Assembly (NCBI RefSeq): GCF_004348985.1
Contig: NZ_SMKW01000017.1
Location: 1 to 64,000 of the forward strand
DNA: 64,000 nucleotides
Origin: Saccharopolyspora elongata
GTDB taxonomy: Bacteria; Actinomycetota; Actinomycetes; Mycobacteriales; Pseudonocardiaceae
Direction of reading: 5' to 3'
Made by a program: the position numbers and the translations under genes. Positions 17,220 to 26,905 of this stretch are shown piece by piece (positions within the stretch are counted from its first letter, which is position 1; the number at the start of each line of letters is the position of its first letter). The notes below the pieces were generated by a model. The model was not told the DNA's origin and made no database searches. It worked only from the letters and a program-made list of their open reading frames with translations.

Positions 17220-18617
17220 GTGGCAGGGCGGTTCGAGGGGCGGAACGTGCTGGTGGCCGGCGCCGGGGTGTCCGGCCGCTCGGCCGCCGAGGCGCTGCTG
17301 GCGGCGGGGGCGGCGGTCACCGTCACCGACGCCTCCGCCGACCGGCTGGTCGCGCTGGCGTCGCTGCAGGCGCAGGGCGCGGAGCTGGTCGCCGGGCTGG
17401 TCGAGCCGCCCACGGGTACCGACCTGGTCGTGACCAGCCCCGGCTGGCGGCCGGACGCGCCGCTGCTGGCGGCGGCCGTGGCGGCCGGCGTCGAGGTGAT
17501 CGGCGAGGTCGAGCTGGCCTGGCGACTGGACCAGGAGAAAGAGGTGCCGGCCAGGTGGCTGGCGGTCACCGGCACCAACGGCAAGACGACGACGGTCAGC
17601 ATGCTGGAGTCGGTCCTGCGGGCGGCGGGCGTCGACGTGGTGGCCTGCGGGAACGTCGGGCTGCCGGTGGTCGACGCGGTCCGCGCCGGGCACGAGGTGC
17701 TCGCCGTGGAGCTGTCCAGCTTCCAGCTGCACTGGTCGGACTCCGTCGCGGCGTTCGCCGCCGTCGTCCTCAACCTCGCCGCCGACCACCTGGACTGGCA
17801 CGGTTCCCTCGCCGCCTACGGCGACGCCAAGGCGAAGGTGTACGCAGGCAACTCCGTCGTCGTCGCCAATGCCGACGACGAGTGGTCGACCCGGTTGTCC
17901 GCCGCTGCCGCCGCGGATGCCCGGCGGGTCTCCTTCACCCTGGGCGCTCCGGCGGAGGGACAGCTGGGTGTCGAGGGCGGTTCGCTGGTGGACCGGGCCT
18001 TCGGCGACGGCGTGGTGCTCGCGGAGCTCGCGGACGTGCATCCGGTGGGCCCGCACAACGTGGCGAACGCGCTGGCCGCGGCGGCGCTGGCGCGGGCCTA
18101 CGGCGTCGACCCGGCGACGGTGGCCGACGGGCTGCGGGCGTTCCAGCCGGGCGCGCACCGGTCGGTGGTCGTCGCGGCGGCCGCCGGTGTGTCCTATGTG
18201 GACGATTCCAAGGCGACGAACCCGCACGCGGCGGACGCGGCGCTGCGCGCGCACCCCCAGGTGGTGTGGATCGCGGGCGGGCTGCTGAAGGGCGCCGAGG
18301 TCGACGAACTGGTCGCGGCCAACGCCGATCGGCTGACCGCCGTGGTGCTCATCGGCCGCGATCGGGGCCGGTTCGCCGCCGCACTGGCCCGACACGCGCC
18401 GGATGTGCCGGTCCGAGAGGTCGCCGCAGGGGACGATGCGGGCATGCTGGAAGCTGTTCGCGCGGCCGACGAGTTCGCGCGACCGGGCTCGGTGGTCCTG
18501 CTCGCCCCGGCCGCCGCGTCGATGGACATGTTCACCGACTACGCCCACCGGGGCCGGGCTTTCGCCGACGCGGTGCGCGCGGTGCTGTCCGACGCCCCGG
18601 CGGCGCACGGCGGGTGA
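17220..18617 (+). CDS. murD: UDP-MurNAc-L-alanine:D-glutamate ligase MurD
   Basis: MurD adds D-glutamate as the second stem-peptide residue. The product has 465 residues. The N-terminal Rossmann-type GAGVSGRSAAEALL (about 13-26) binds the UDP substrate, AVTGTNGKTTTV (about 118-129) is the ATP loop, and NLAADHLDWHGS and DSKATNPHA are conserved Mur ligase motifs. The GTG at 17220 follows GGGAGG. Normal dcw neighbour of mraY and ftsW, but separated from mraY by a palindrome. Confidence 0.95.
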   Translation: MAGRFEGRNVLVAGAGVSGRSAAEALLAAGAAVTVTDASADRLVALASLQAQGAELVAGLVEPPTGTDLVVTSPGWRPDAPLLAAAVAAGVEVIGEVELAWRLDQEKEVPARWLAVTGTNGKTTTVSMLESVLRAAGVDVVACGNVGLPVVDAVRAGHEVLAVELSSFQLHWSDSVAAFAAVVLNLAADHLDWHGSLAAYGDAKAKVYAGNSVVVANADDEWSTRLSAAAAADARRVSFTLGAPAEGQLGVEGGSLVDRAFGDGVVLAELADVHPVGPHNVANALAAAALARAYGVDPATVADGLRAFQPGAHRSVVVAAAAGVSYVDDSKATNPHAADAALRAHPQVVWIAGGLLKGAEVDELVAANADRLTAVVLIGRDRGRFAAALARHAPDVPVREVAAGDDAGMLEAVRAADEFARPGSVVLLAPAAASMDMFTDYAHRGRAFADAVRAVLSDAPAAHGG

Positions 18618-18623
18618 TCCGCC

Positions 18624-20039
18624 GTGACCACGATGACCAAGCCCGCGGCCGCGCGCAGCCCGAAGAAGCGCGCCACCCGGAGCGTGCTGTCCCCGCTGAC
18701 CGCTTGGCTGACCCGGCCGCTGGCGTCGTTCCACCTGCTGCTGGCCGTCTTCGGTCTGCTGACCATCTTCGGCCTGGTGATGGTGCTCTCGGCCTCCAGC
18801 GTCGACTCGTTCAACAAGGACGGCTCGTCCTACAGCGTGTTCAGCAAGCAGGTGTTGTACTGCCTCGCCGGACTGCTCGTGTTCTACGCCGCGATGCGGG
18901 TGCCGGTGCGGCTGATGCGCCGGCACAGCCTGATCCTGCTGACGGTCTGCCTCGGGCTGCTGGTGGCGGTGCTGACGCCGCTGGGCACCAAGCTGAACGG
19001 GGCGCAGAGCTGGTTCATGGTCGCCGGTGTGTCTTTCCAGCCGGTCGAGTTCGCCAAGATTTCATTCGCGCTGTGGGGCGCGCACGTGCTCGTCACCAAG
19101 CGCGGCCTGATGACGCAGTACCGGCACCTGCTGGTGCCGGTGGTGCCCGCGGCGCTGCTGATGTTCGCGCTGGTCATGATGCAGCCCGACCTCGGTTCCA
19201 CGATCACGCTGTTCATCGTGCTGCTGGCGCTGCTGTGGTTCGCCGGTGCGCCGCTGCGGCTGTTCCTGGTGATGCTGCTGGGCGCGGTGACCGCGGGCGT
19301 GGTGCTGGCGATGGTCGCTGACTACCGGATGGCTCGGCTGACCAGCTTCCTGGATCCGCTCGCCGACCCGGCCGGCAACGGCTACCAGGCCTCGCAGGCG
19401 CTGTTCGCGCTGGCCGACGGCGGGCTGTTCGGGCGTGGGCTCGGGCAGGGCTGGTCGAAGTGGCAGTACCTGCCCAACGTGCACAACGACTTCATCTTCG
19501 CGGTGATCGGTGAGGAGCTCGGGTTCGTCGGCTGCGCGATGGTGCTGGTGCTCTTCGGCACCACCGCTTATGTGGGCATGCGCATCGCGTTCCGCAACAC
19601 CGACCCGTTCATCCGGCTGGTTTCGGCGACGTTGACGATGTGGCTGGTGGGGCAGGCGATCATCAACGTCGGCTACGTGGTGGGCCTGCTGCCCACCACC
19701 GGGCTGCCGCTGCCGCTGATCTCCTCGGGCGGATCGTCTGTGGTCACGACGATGCTGGTGTTCGGCCTGCTGGCGAACTTCGCCCGGCACGAACCCGAGG
19801 CGATCGCCGCGCTACGGTCTTTGGGACCGGGTCGGGTAGGCAAGCTGCTGCGGCTGCCCACCCCGGCGCCGTACCGGCCACCGGCGAAGCGGCGGCCGGC
19901 ACGACCGACCCCACGAAGCCGGCCCAGCGCGAAGAGCTCCGGGGCGGCGGCAACTCGCCGGGGAAGCGGGGACACGCGCGCGCGTGGTACGCGCAGCGGA
20001 CCCGGATCCCGGGCGCAGACACGAGGAGGACACCGTTGA
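18624..20039 (+). CDS. ftsW: Septal peptidoglycan polymerase FtsW (SEDS family)
   Basis: FtsW polymerises lipid II at the septum together with FtsI. The 471-residue product has a basic cytoplasmic N-terminus, about ten membrane segments and SEDS motifs such as [34 protein letters not shown] and [14 protein letters not shown]. The last 60 residues form an Arg/Pro/Ser/Gly-rich cytoplasmic tail. The GTG at 18624 is 6 bp after the murD stop. Its end overlaps the probable TTG start of murG. Confidence 0.95.
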   Translation: MTTMTKPAAARSPKKRATRSVLSPLTAWLTRPLASFHLLLAVFGLLTIFGLVMVLSASSVDSFNKDGSSYSVFSKQVLYCLAGLLVFYAAMRVPVRLMRRHSLILLTVCLGLLVAVLTPLGTKLNGAQSWFMVAGVSFQPVEFAKISFALWGAHVLVTKRGLMTQYRHLLVPVVPAALLMFALVMMQPDLGSTITLFIVLLALLWFAGAPLRLFLVMLLGAVTAGVVLAMVADYRMARLTSFLDPLADPAGNGYQASQALFALADGGLFGRGLGQGWSKWQYLPNVHNDFIFAVIGEELGFVGCAMVLVLFGTTAYVGMRIAFRNTDPFIRLVSATLTMWLVGQAIINVGYVVGLLPTTGLPLPLISSGGSSVVTTMLVFGLLANFARHEPEAIAALRSLGPGRVGKLLRLPTPAPYRPPAKRRPARPTPRSRPSAKSSGAAATRRGSGDTRARGTRSGPGSRAQTRGGHR

Positions 20040-21190
20040 GCGGGGAGCAGACGGTCCGCATCGACCACGGTGCTGTGGCCGACCCGCGGGGCGCCGCCAT
20101 GGGCAGGCGGCCGCTGTCGGTGGTGGTCGCCGGCGGCGGCACCGCCGGGCACATCGAGCCCGCGCTGGCGCTGGCCGACGCGGTGCGCCGGCTGCGGCCG
20201 GACGCCCGGGTGACCGCGCTGGGCACCGAGCGGGGCCTGGAGAACCGGCTGGTGCCGGCCCGCGGCTACCCGCTGGAGCTCATCCCGCCGGTGCCGATGC
20301 CGCGCAAGCCCAACGCCGACCTGCTGAAGCTGCCGCTGAAGGTGCGGGAATCGGTGAAGCAGACCCGCGAGGTGCTGGAGCGCGTCGGCGCGGACGTGGT
20401 GATCGGCTTCGGCGGCTACGTGTCGCTGCCCGCCTACCTGGCTGCGCGCGGACGGGTGCCGATCGTGGTGCACGAGGCGAACGCGCGCGCGGGGCTGGCG
20501 AACAAGGTCGGCGCGAAGTTCGCGGAACGCGTGCTGTCGGCGACCCCGGACAGCGGCCTGGCCGGGGCGCAGACCATCGGCATCCCGCTGCGCGAGTCGA
20601 TCACGCAGCTGGACCGGTGGGCGTTGCGGATGCAGGCCCGCCAGCACTTCGGGCTGCACCCGCACGCCCCGACGATCCTGGTGTTCGGCGGCTCGCAGGG
20701 CGCCCGCACCCTGAACACCGCGTTCTCCGGCGCGGCGGAAGCGCTGGGGCGCGCCGGGGTCGGCGTGCTGCACGCGCACGGCCCGAAGAACACCATCGCG
20801 GTGCAGCAGGTTCCGGGCGCGCCCGCGTACGCGGCGGTGCCCTACCTGGAGCGGATGGACCTGGCGTACGCGGCGGCGGACCTGGTGGTGTGCCGGTCCG
20901 GGGCGATGACCGTCGCCGAGGTCTCGGCCGTCGGGCTGCCCGCGGTGTTCGTGCCGCTGCCGCACGGCAACGGCGAGCAGGCGCTCAACGCGCAGCCGGT
21001 GGTCGCCGCGGGCGGCGCGCGGCTGGTGGCGGACGCGGACCTGACCACGCAGCGCGTCATCGACGAGGTGCTGCCGCTGGCGCTCGACGCCCAGCGGCTG
21101 CAGGGGATGAGCCGGGCGACGCTGGGCAGCGGCCACAGAGAGGCGGACCGGGTGCTCGCGCAGATCGTGCTGGAGGTGGCCGGACAGTGA
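20036..21190 (+). CDS. murG: Lipid II synthase MurG (GlcNAc transferase)
   Basis: MurG adds GlcNAc to lipid I, giving lipid II. Motifs are the first glycine loop [44 protein letters not shown] and the donor-binding [14 protein letters not shown] plus [11 protein letters not shown]. The TTG at 20036 gives 384 residues and is chosen because AGGAGGA (20024-20030) precedes it and it overlaps the ftsW stop. An ATG at 20099 (363 residues) starts nearer the conserved core and is the alternative. Confidence 0.94.
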   Translation: MSGEQTVRIDHGAVADPRGAAMGRRPLSVVVAGGGTAGHIEPALALADAVRRLRPDARVTALGTERGLENRLVPARGYPLELIPPVPMPRKPNADLLKLPLKVRESVKQTREVLERVGADVVIGFGGYVSLPAYLAARGRVPIVVHEANARAGLANKVGAKFAERVLSATPDSGLAGAQTIGIPLRESITQLDRWALRMQARQHFGLHPHAPTILVFGGSQGARTLNTAFSGAAEALGRAGVGVLHAHGPKNTIAVQQVPGAPAYAAVPYLERMDLAYAAADLVVCRSGAMTVAEVSAVGLPAVFVPLPHGNGEQALNAQPVVAAGGARLVADADLTTQRVIDEVLPLALDAQRLQGMSRATLGSGHREADRVLAQIVLEVAGQ

Positions 21191-22650
21191 CCGGACCATC
21201 CCCCTCGAACTTCAACACCGTGGACCTAACGGATCTGGAAGCCGTGCTGGCCCGGGTGCACCTGGTCGGCATCGGCGGCGCCGGGATGAGCGGCATCGCC
21301 CGCATCCTGCTGGCCCGCGGGCAGGAGGTGTCCGGCTCGGACGCCCGCGACTCGCGCACGGTGCTGGCGCTGCGCGCCCAGGGCGCGCACATCGGCATCG
21401 GCCACCGGGCCGAGAACCTGGACCAGTTCGACGCGGACCCGACGGCGGTCGTGGTGTCCACGGCGATCAAGCAGGACAACGCGGAGCTGGTCGAGGCGCA
21501 GCGCCGGGGAGTCACGGTGCTGCGCCGCGCCGAGGCGCTGGCCGCGCTGATGGCAGGGCACCGGGTGGCGTGCGTGGCAGGCACCCACGGCAAGACGTCG
21601 ACGACGTCGATGCTGACCGTGGCCCTGCAGCACTGCCGCTTCGACCCGTCCTTCGCCATCGGCGGCGACCTCAACGAGTCGGGCGCGAACGCGCACCACG
21701 GCGACGGCAGCATCTTCGTCGCCGAGGCGGACGAGAGCGACGGCTCGTTCCTGGTGTTCTCGCCGTCGGTCGCGGTGGTGACCAACGTCGAACCGGACCA
21801 CCTGGACCACCACGGCACCGCCGAGGCCTACATCTCGGTCTTCGACGAGTTCGTCCGGCGGATCGAGCCGGGCGGCGTGCTGATCGCCTGCGCCGACGAC
21901 GCGGGCTCGGCCGCGCTGGCCGACAAGGCGGCGGCGCTCGGGATCCGCGTGCGGCGCTACGGGAAGTCGGTGACCGGCGAGGGCGATGCCCGGCTGGTCG
22001 GCTACCGGGCCGAACACGGCTCCGGGGTGGCGACCGTGGAGCTCGGCGGCGAGCGCGTGGACGTGCAGGTGGCGGTGCCGGGCGAGCACATGGCGGGCAA
22101 CGCGGTCGCCGCGCTGCTGGCTGGGCTGGAGCTCGGCGCGCCGCTCGGCGGCCTGCTCGACGGGCTCGCCGCGTTCGGCGGCGTCCGGCGGCGCTTCGAG
22201 TTCAAGGGCCGCGCCGACGGCGTCCGCGTCTACGACGACTACGCCCACCACCCCACCGAGGTCGACGCGCAGCTGCGCGCGGCGCGGCCGGTGGTCGGCG
22301 ACGGCCGGCTGATCGTGGTGTTCCAGCCGCACCTGTTCTCCCGCACGGCGGCGTTCGCCGGCGAGTTCGCGACGGCGCTGGGCCTGGCCGACGAGGTCGT
22401 CGTGCTGGACGTCTACGGCGCGCGGGAAGACCCGCAGCCCGGCGTCACCGGCAAGCTGATCGCCGACGAGGTGCCGCTGCCGCAGGGGAAGGCGCACTAC
22501 GAGCCGTCGTTCACGGCGGCGGCGCCGCTGGTCGCGGGCCTGGCCCGGCCGGGCGACCTGGTGCTGACGATGGGGGCCGGCGACGTGACGATGCTGGGCC
22601 CGGAAATCCTCCGCGAGATCGACCGCGACACCGCGGAGGACCAGGGGTGA
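21187..22650 (+). CDS. murC: UDP-N-acetylmuramate:L-alanine ligase MurC
   Basis: MurC attaches the first stem-peptide residue, L-alanine, to UDP-MurNAc. The product has 487 residues. The N-terminal [18 protein letters not shown] is diagnostic for Mur[16 protein letters not shown] is the ATP loop, and [10 protein letters not shown] and [12 protein letters not shown] are further signature blocks. The GTG at 21187 overlaps the murG stop and its own stop overlaps the ftsQ start, both as GTGA. Confidence 0.95.
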   Translation: MTGPSPSNFNTVDLTDLEAVLARVHLVGIGGAGMSGIARILLARGQEVSGSDARDSRTVLALRAQGAHIGIGHRAENLDQFDADPTAVVVSTAIKQDNAELVEAQRRGVTVLRRAEALAALMAGHRVACVAGTHGKTSTTSMLTVALQHCRFDPSFAIGGDLNESGANAHHGDGSIFVAEADESDGSFLVFSPSVAVVTNVEPDHLDHHGTAEAYISVFDEFVRRIEPGGVLIACADDAGSAALADKAAALGIRVRRYGKSVTGEGDARLVGYRAEHGSGVATVELGGERVDVQVAVPGEHMAGNAVAALLAGLELGAPLGGLLDGLAAFGGVRRRFEFKGRADGVRVYDDYAHHPTEVDAQLRAARPVVGDGRLIVVFQPHLFSRTAAFAGEFATALGLADEVVVLDVYGAREDPQPGVTGKLIADEVPLPQGKAHYEPSFTAAAPLVAGLARPGDLVLTMGAGDVTMLGPEILREIDRDTAEDQG

Positions 22651-23393
22651 CCCCGACGCGCCGCCGTGCAGCGGAACGTCCCGGGATGCGCAGCACCCGG
22701 GGTCGTCCGGTGCGGGGCGGCGCGACGGCGCCGCCGAAGTGGCGGCGCTGGGTGCTCCCCGCGGTGCTGGCCGCGGTGACCGCGATAGCGCTCGTGCTGT
22801 ACTTCACGCCGCTGCTGGGCGTCCGGTCGGTGCAGGTCGTCGGCAACGCGACGCTGGGCCAGGACCAGGTGGTGCAGGCGGCGGGCATCGAGCTGGGCAC
22901 GCCGATGCTGCAGGTCGACGTCGACCAGATCCACGAGCGGCTGCAGGTGGTGCCGAAGATCGCCGCGGTGCAGGTGTCGCTGAGCTGGCCGTCGACGGTG
23001 CAGGTCCAGGTGACGGAGCGGGCGCCGGTGGCGTTCCTGGTGGCCCGCAACGGGATTCAGCTCGTCGACGCCGGCGGTGTGCCGTTCGAGGCGGTCCCGG
23101 ACCGCCCGGCCGACCTGCCGGAGCTCCGGGTGCGCGAGGCGTCCCAGAACGACGCGGCGACCCGCGCGGCGATGACGGTGCTGATGGCCCTCTCGCAGCC
23201 GGTGCGCGCGGACGTGACGGCGGTGATCGCGGAGAACCCGAACGACATCCGCCTGACGCTCAAGGGCGACCGCGAGGTCCACTGGGGAACGCTGGAGGAG
23301 ACCCCGAGGAAGGCGGCGATCCTCCCGCCGCTGCTGACCCGCCCGGGCAACGTCTACGACGTGACGACCCCGGCGCTGCCGACGGTGGCCTGA
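22647..23393 (+). CDS. ftsQ: Cell division protein FtsQ
   Basis: A 248-residue bitopic membrane protein that recruits FtsL/DivIC partners to the septum. The N-terminus is Arg-rich, one membrane segment lies at about residues 33-54, and the extracytoplasmic POTRA domain follows ([17 protein letters not shown] onward), then the FtsQ domain. The GTG at 22647 overlaps the murC stop. In the usual order ftsZ comes next; here 9.7 kb of other genes intervene. Confidence 0.93.
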   Translation: MTPTRRRAAERPGMRSTRGRPVRGGATAPPKWRRWVLPAVLAAVTAIALVLYFTPLLGVRSVQVVGNATLGQDQVVQAAGIELGTPMLQVDVDQIHERLQVVPKIAAVQVSLSWPSTVQVQVTERAPVAFLVARNGIQLVDAGGVPFEAVPDRPADLPELRVREASQNDAATRAAMTVLMALSQPVRADVTAVIAENPNDIRLTLKGDREVHWGTLEETPRKAAILPPLLTRPGNVYDVTTPALPTVA

Positions 23394-23401
23394 GCGGAGT
23401 T

Positions 23402-23845
23402 TCAGGTTTCGTTGGCTGCGTGGTCGATGAAGCGGGTCAGCAGGGCGTGCAGGCGGTGCTGGTCGGATTCGGACAGGGGCGCCAGCAGTTTGCTCATTGT
23501 CTGCGCCGCTATCCGGGTGACTTCGGCCAGGCGGGCGCGGCCTTCGTCGGTGAGGTGGACGGCGTACCGGCGGCGGTCGTGCTCGTCCTTGCGGCGGTTG
23601 ACCAGGTCCTGCCGTTCCAGCTCGTCGAGCACGTAGACCATCGAGGACTTGTCCATCTGCAGCTGGCCCACCAGCGCGCTCTGCGGGGTCGGGCCCGCCT
23701 CGGCGAGGTGGCCGAGCACGGCGAAGTGGCGCAGGTCGAGCCGGTGCGCGCGCAGGGCGCGGTTGGTCGCGGCGCGGGCGTAGCGGTGGGCCAGGTACAG
23801 GTCGCCGCCGATCAGCAGCTCGAGATGTTCGCCGGGCTTGTCCAC
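23402..23845 (-). CDS. MarR family transcriptional regulator
   Basis: A 147-residue winged-helix repressor. The core DKSSMVYVLDELERQDLVNR with KDEHDRRRYAVHLTDEG forms recognition helix and wing, as in MarR proteins that sense phenolic or other small ligands. An upstream in-frame GTG at 23851 abuts a CATAAT hexamer, so the GTG at 23845, 6 nt after that -10, is preferred as a leaderless start. It is divergent from a frameshifted FAD monooxygenase gene and probably controls it and itself through the palindrome at 23872-23885. Confidence 0.85.
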   Translation of the reverse strand: MDKPGEHLELLIGGDLYLAHRYARAATNRALRAHRLDLRHFAVLGHLAEAGPTPQSALVGQLQMDKSSMVYVLDELERQDLVNRRKDEHDRRRYAVHLTDEGRARLAEVTRIAAQTMSKLLAPLSESDQHRLHALLTRFIDHAANET

Positions 23846-23851
23846 GTGCAC

Positions 23852-23888
23852 ATTATGCCCGATGACAAATCATCTGAATTCAGATAAT
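23852..23888. promoter_or_regulatory. Divergent promoters with MarR-type operator
   Basis: A perfect 14-bp palindrome ATCTGAATTCAGAT (23872-23885) lies between two divergent -10 hexamers: GATAAT on the plus strand (23883-23888, overlapping the palindrome) and CATAAT on the minus strand (23852-23857). Size and symmetry fit a MarR dimer site, and the geometry allows repression of both genes. Confidence 0.7.
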
Positions 23889-23897
23889 CTCTGTTCG

Positions 23898-24991
23898 GTG
23901 GACATCATCGTCGTAGGAGCGGGCCTCGCGGGCCCCTGCTCGCCCAGGGTCTGGTCCGAGCCGGCTTGCGCGTCGCGGTCTACGAGCGGGAAGCCGCCGT
24001 CGACCAGCGCACTCAGGGCTACCGCATCCACGTCGGGCAGGAGGGCGATCTCGCCTTGCGCGCCTGCCTGCCGCCCGAGCTCTACGAGCGGGCGGTGGCG
24101 ACTTCGGGCGTGCTCGGGTCGGGGGTGTCCTTCCTCGACCCGCAGCTGCAGGTCGTCCACCGCCTGGAGGTTCCGCCGGACTCCGCCGACTCCGCGGGGC
24201 AGCACCTGGTGGTCGACCGGGTCACCCTCCGCCGGATCCTCCTGACCGGCCTGGACGTGCGTCACGGCTCGCCGTTCGAGCGCTACGAACTGCTCGACGA
24301 CGGGCGCGTGCGGGTGTTCTTCGCCGGCGGCGAGGTCGCCGACGCGGACCTGCTGGTGGCCGCGGACGGAACGCACTCGCGGATCCGGGCCCAGCTGCTG
24401 CCCGACGCCGAGGTCGTCGAGACCGGCCAGTTCCTGATCTACGGGAAGACGCCGTTGATCCCGCGGGTGCGGGAGCTGGCGCCTGCCGCCGCGCTGGACG
24501 GGTTCTCCATCGTGAACGGGCCGGACGGCCGGTACATGCCGTTGGCCGCCTTCGAGTCCCGCACCGGCACGGGCGTCGAGGACTACCTGATGTGGGTCGT
24601 CGGTGCCCCCGGCTCGCTCCGGTCGGCCGTGGAGTCCGCTGTGGACGGACGCGGGTTGCAGGAGGCGGCGGCCAAGCTGATCGCGGACTGGCCCGCCGCG
24701 CTCGGCGAGCTCGTCCGGCTCGGCGATCCGCGGAGCGTGCACTCGACGACGGTCCGGACCGCGGAACCCGTGCCGCCCTGGCGGAGCGTCCCGGTCACCG
24801 TGATGGGCGACGCCATTCACACCATGGTGCCTACCGGGAACAGCGCGGCCGTCGCGATGCGCGATGCGGCCTTGCTCTGCCGCCGCATCGTCGAGCGGCG
24901 CGGATCCCTGCTCGACGCGGTCCACGAGTACGAGGCGGAGATGCTCGACTACGGCTTCGCCGCTGTGGCGCGGTCGCTGCGCGGTGCCTGA
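23898..24991 (+). pseudogene. FAD-dependent aromatic-ring monooxygenase type, frameshifted near N-terminus
   Basis: The GTG at 23898 begins VDIIVVGAGLAGP, the dinucleotide-binding loop. The following LLAQGLVRAGLRVAVYERE and the rest of the enzyme lie in another frame, which also has an ATG at 23966. Restoring one frame needs one extra base in the C4 run at 23933-23936. Later motifs are intact: LLVAADGTHSRIR (DG motif) and MGDAIHTMVPTGNSAAVAMRDA (GD motif) of PHBH-fold flavin monooxygenases. Restored length would be about 364 residues. Substrate unknown. Translation from 23966 alone would lack the FAD-binding loop. Confidence 0.75.
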
Positions 24992-25037
24992 TCGCGCAGG
25001 GTGTGCGGGACGCTGATCAAGATCGTCTTCGTCACGC

Positions 25038-25043
25038 TAACGT
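25038..25043 (+). promoter_or_regulatory. -10 for a leaderless nitric oxide synthase transcript
   Basis: TAACGT lies 6 nt before the GTG at 25050, so the transcript would start at or next to the initiation codon. No ribosome site is visible, which supports leaderless translation. Confidence 0.5.
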
Positions 25044-25049
25044 GTGGTC

Positions 25050-26288
25050 GTGTTCAGGGTTAGTGGCGACGCACCGGAGTCGGTCTTCTCGGGACAGGCT
25101 CAGCGGACCAGGCGGCTGCACTCGGTTCGCGCGGCGCCGGCCCGCCCCGCGCCGCCGGTGGACATCGCCGAGGCCGAGGAGTTCCTCCGGCTCTTCCACG
25201 CCGAGAACCGGGATTCCGGGTCGCTGCAGCAGCGGCTGGACCGGATGCGGTACGAGGTCGAGACCGTCGGCAGCTACCGGCACACCCCGCAGGAGCTGAC
25301 CTTCGGTGCGCAGGTGGCGTGGCGCAACAACGCCCGCTGCATCGGGCGGTTGTACTGGCGGAGCCTGAAGGTGCGTGACCTGCGCGACGTGCACGACGTG
25401 TCCGCCGTCGCGGCGCACTGCGTGCAACACCTGCGGATGGCCACCAACAACGGCAAGATCCGCCCGGTGATCAGCGTGTTCCCGCCGGAGATCCCGCAGC
25501 GCCCGGCGCCGCGGATCTGGAACGAACAGCTGATCCGCTACGCCGGCTACCGGCGCCAGGTCGGCTCGGTGCTGGGCGATCCGCGGTACGCGCGCTTCAC
25601 CGACGCGCTGATCGGCTTCGGCTGGCGCCCGCCGGCCCAGCGGTCCGCGTTCGACGTGCTGCCGCTGGTGGTGGAGACCGCCGAGGAGGGGCCGCACATG
25701 TTCGCCCTGCCCGCGGAGCTGGTCAAGGAGGTCCCGCTGAGCCACCCCGAGCTGCCCTGGTTCGCCGAGCTCGGGCTGCGCTGGCACGCCGTCCCGGTGA
25801 TCAGCAACATGCGGCTGCGCATCGGCGGGGTGTCGTACCCGGCGGCGCCGTTCAACGGCTGGTACATGGGCACCGAGATCGGCGCCCGGAACTTCGGCGA
25901 CACCGACCGCTACGACCTCGTTCCGGTGGTGGCCGAGAAGCTCGGGCTGGACACCTCGCGCGAGGACACGCTGTGGCGGGATCGCGCGCTGGTGGAGCTC
26001 AACCGCGCGGTGCTGCACTCCTACCAGCAGGCCGGGGTGACCATCACCGATCACCACACCGAGTCGAAGCGCTTCCTGACGCACCTGGCCAAGGAGGAGG
26101 CGGCGGGCCGCAAGTGCCCGGTGGACTGGTCCTGGATCGTGCCGCCGATGTCGGGCTCGCAGACCCCGGTCTTCCACCGCTACTACGACGAAGACCCGCA
26201 GCGCCCGGACTTCCTCCTCGACGACGACGCGACCCGCCGGGCCCTCGAAGGCGGCCCGCCCCGCTTCGCCCCGGGACCGCGCCGGTAG
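25050..26288 (+). CDS. nos: Bacterial nitric oxide synthase oxygenase
   Basis: Oxidises L-arginine to citrulline and nitric oxide using haem and a reduced pterin. WRNNARCIGR contains the haem-ligand Cys (about residue 97). The FNGWYMGTEIGARN block forms the substrate pocket, and VDWSWIVPPMSGSQTPVFH near the C-terminus contributes to the pterin site. At 412 residues it is an oxygenase domain only, with no reductase domain, as in bacterial enzymes that borrow cellular flavodoxin or reductases. A GTG at 25044 would add two residues. The Thr/Pro-poor N-terminal 35 residues are not conserved family sequence. No dedicated partner is adjacent. Confidence 0.93.
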   Translation: MFRVSGDAPESVFSGQAQRTRRLHSVRAAPARPAPPVDIAEAEEFLRLFHAENRDSGSLQQRLDRMRYEVETVGSYRHTPQELTFGAQVAWRNNARCIGRLYWRSLKVRDLRDVHDVSAVAAHCVQHLRMATNNGKIRPVISVFPPEIPQRPAPRIWNEQLIRYAGYRRQVGSVLGDPRYARFTDALIGFGWRPPAQRSAFDVLPLVVETAEEGPHMFALPAELVKEVPLSHPELPWFAELGLRWHAVPVISNMRLRIGGVSYPAAPFNGWYMGTEIGARNFGDTDRYDLVPVVAEKLGLDTSREDTLWRDRALVELNRAVLHSYQQAGVTITDHHTESKRFLTHLAKEEAAGRKCPVDWSWIVPPMSGSQTPVFHRYYDEDPQRPDFLLDDDATRRALEGGPPRFAPGPRR

Positions 26289-26298
26289 GGCCTGAGGA

Positions 26299-26841
26299 TC
26301 AGCCGGTGGGCCAGGGCGTTGCCCAGGGCTCGGGTTCCAGGTCGAGGGCGTTGCACAGGTAGCCGATCGTCCGGTACCAGCCGGTCAGGACGATCAGCTC
26401 CACCAACTGCGGGTCGCTGTACCGGTCGCGCAGCCGCGCCCACGTCGCGTCGTCCAGGCTCGCGGTCGCGTCGAGTTCGTCGACGGCCGCGAGCAGCGCG
26501 AGATCCGCTTCGCTCCAGGTCTCGGCGCTCGGCCGCGGCTCGGTGGTGTCCGCGAGCTGCTCGGCGCTCAGCCCCACCTGCGGGCCGTAGTGCACGGCGT
26601 GCACGCCCCATTCGTAGCGGGCGCCGTTCCTCGCGGTGATCCGGTCGATGACGATCTCCCGGTCGCGCTCCGGAAGCTGTCCGTGGGCGAGCAGCCCGCT
26701 TCCCAGGACCCGCATCCGGGAGGCGAGCTCCGGGTGGACCTGGAGCACCCGGAACAGCAGCAGGGGAACGTGCGGGAAGTCCGGCGGGTGCCATTTGGCC
26801 AGTTCCGCTGGGTTTTCGGCGGGCGCGGGGATGCGGCTCAC
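26299..26841 (-). CDS. Carboxymuconolactone decarboxylase (AhpD-like) family protein
   Basis: A 180-residue all-helical protein of the AhpD/CMD superfamily. REREIV-like sequence (RDREIVIDRITARNGARYEW) followed by a His pair region, GVHAVHYG, matches the family core. The usual CxxC pair of AhpD is not present; Ala-Arg-Tyr-Glu occupies that place, so peroxidase activity is unlikely. The GTG at 26841 after CGGAGG is preferred to a longer frame that runs into the regulator region. It is divergent from an HxlR regulator with two operator-like repeats between. Confidence 0.8.
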   Translation of the reverse strand: MSRIPAPAENPAELAKWHPPDFPHVPLLLFRVLQVHPELASRMRVLGSGLLAHGQLPERDREIVIDRITARNGARYEWGVHAVHYGPQVGLSAEQLADTTEPRPSAETWSEADLALLAAVDELDATASLDDATWARLRDRYSDPQLVELIVLTGWYRTIGYLCNALDLEPEPWATPWPTG

Positions 26842-26865
26842 GGCGGCCTCCGGTGGTAGCCTCGT

Positions 26866-26905
26866 GCTTCGAAAAACGAAGCGTAGGTGGTTCGATTGTC
26901 GAAGC
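26866..26905. promoter_or_regulatory. Two HxlR-type operator copies
   Basis: Two 17-bp inverted repeats, GCTTCGAAAAACGAAGC (26866-26882) and GGTTCGATTGTCGAAGC (26889-26905), share the half-site and lie 23 bp apart, about two helical turns. They sit between divergent genes, and the second covers the hxlR start, so autoregulation is likely. Confidence 0.65.
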
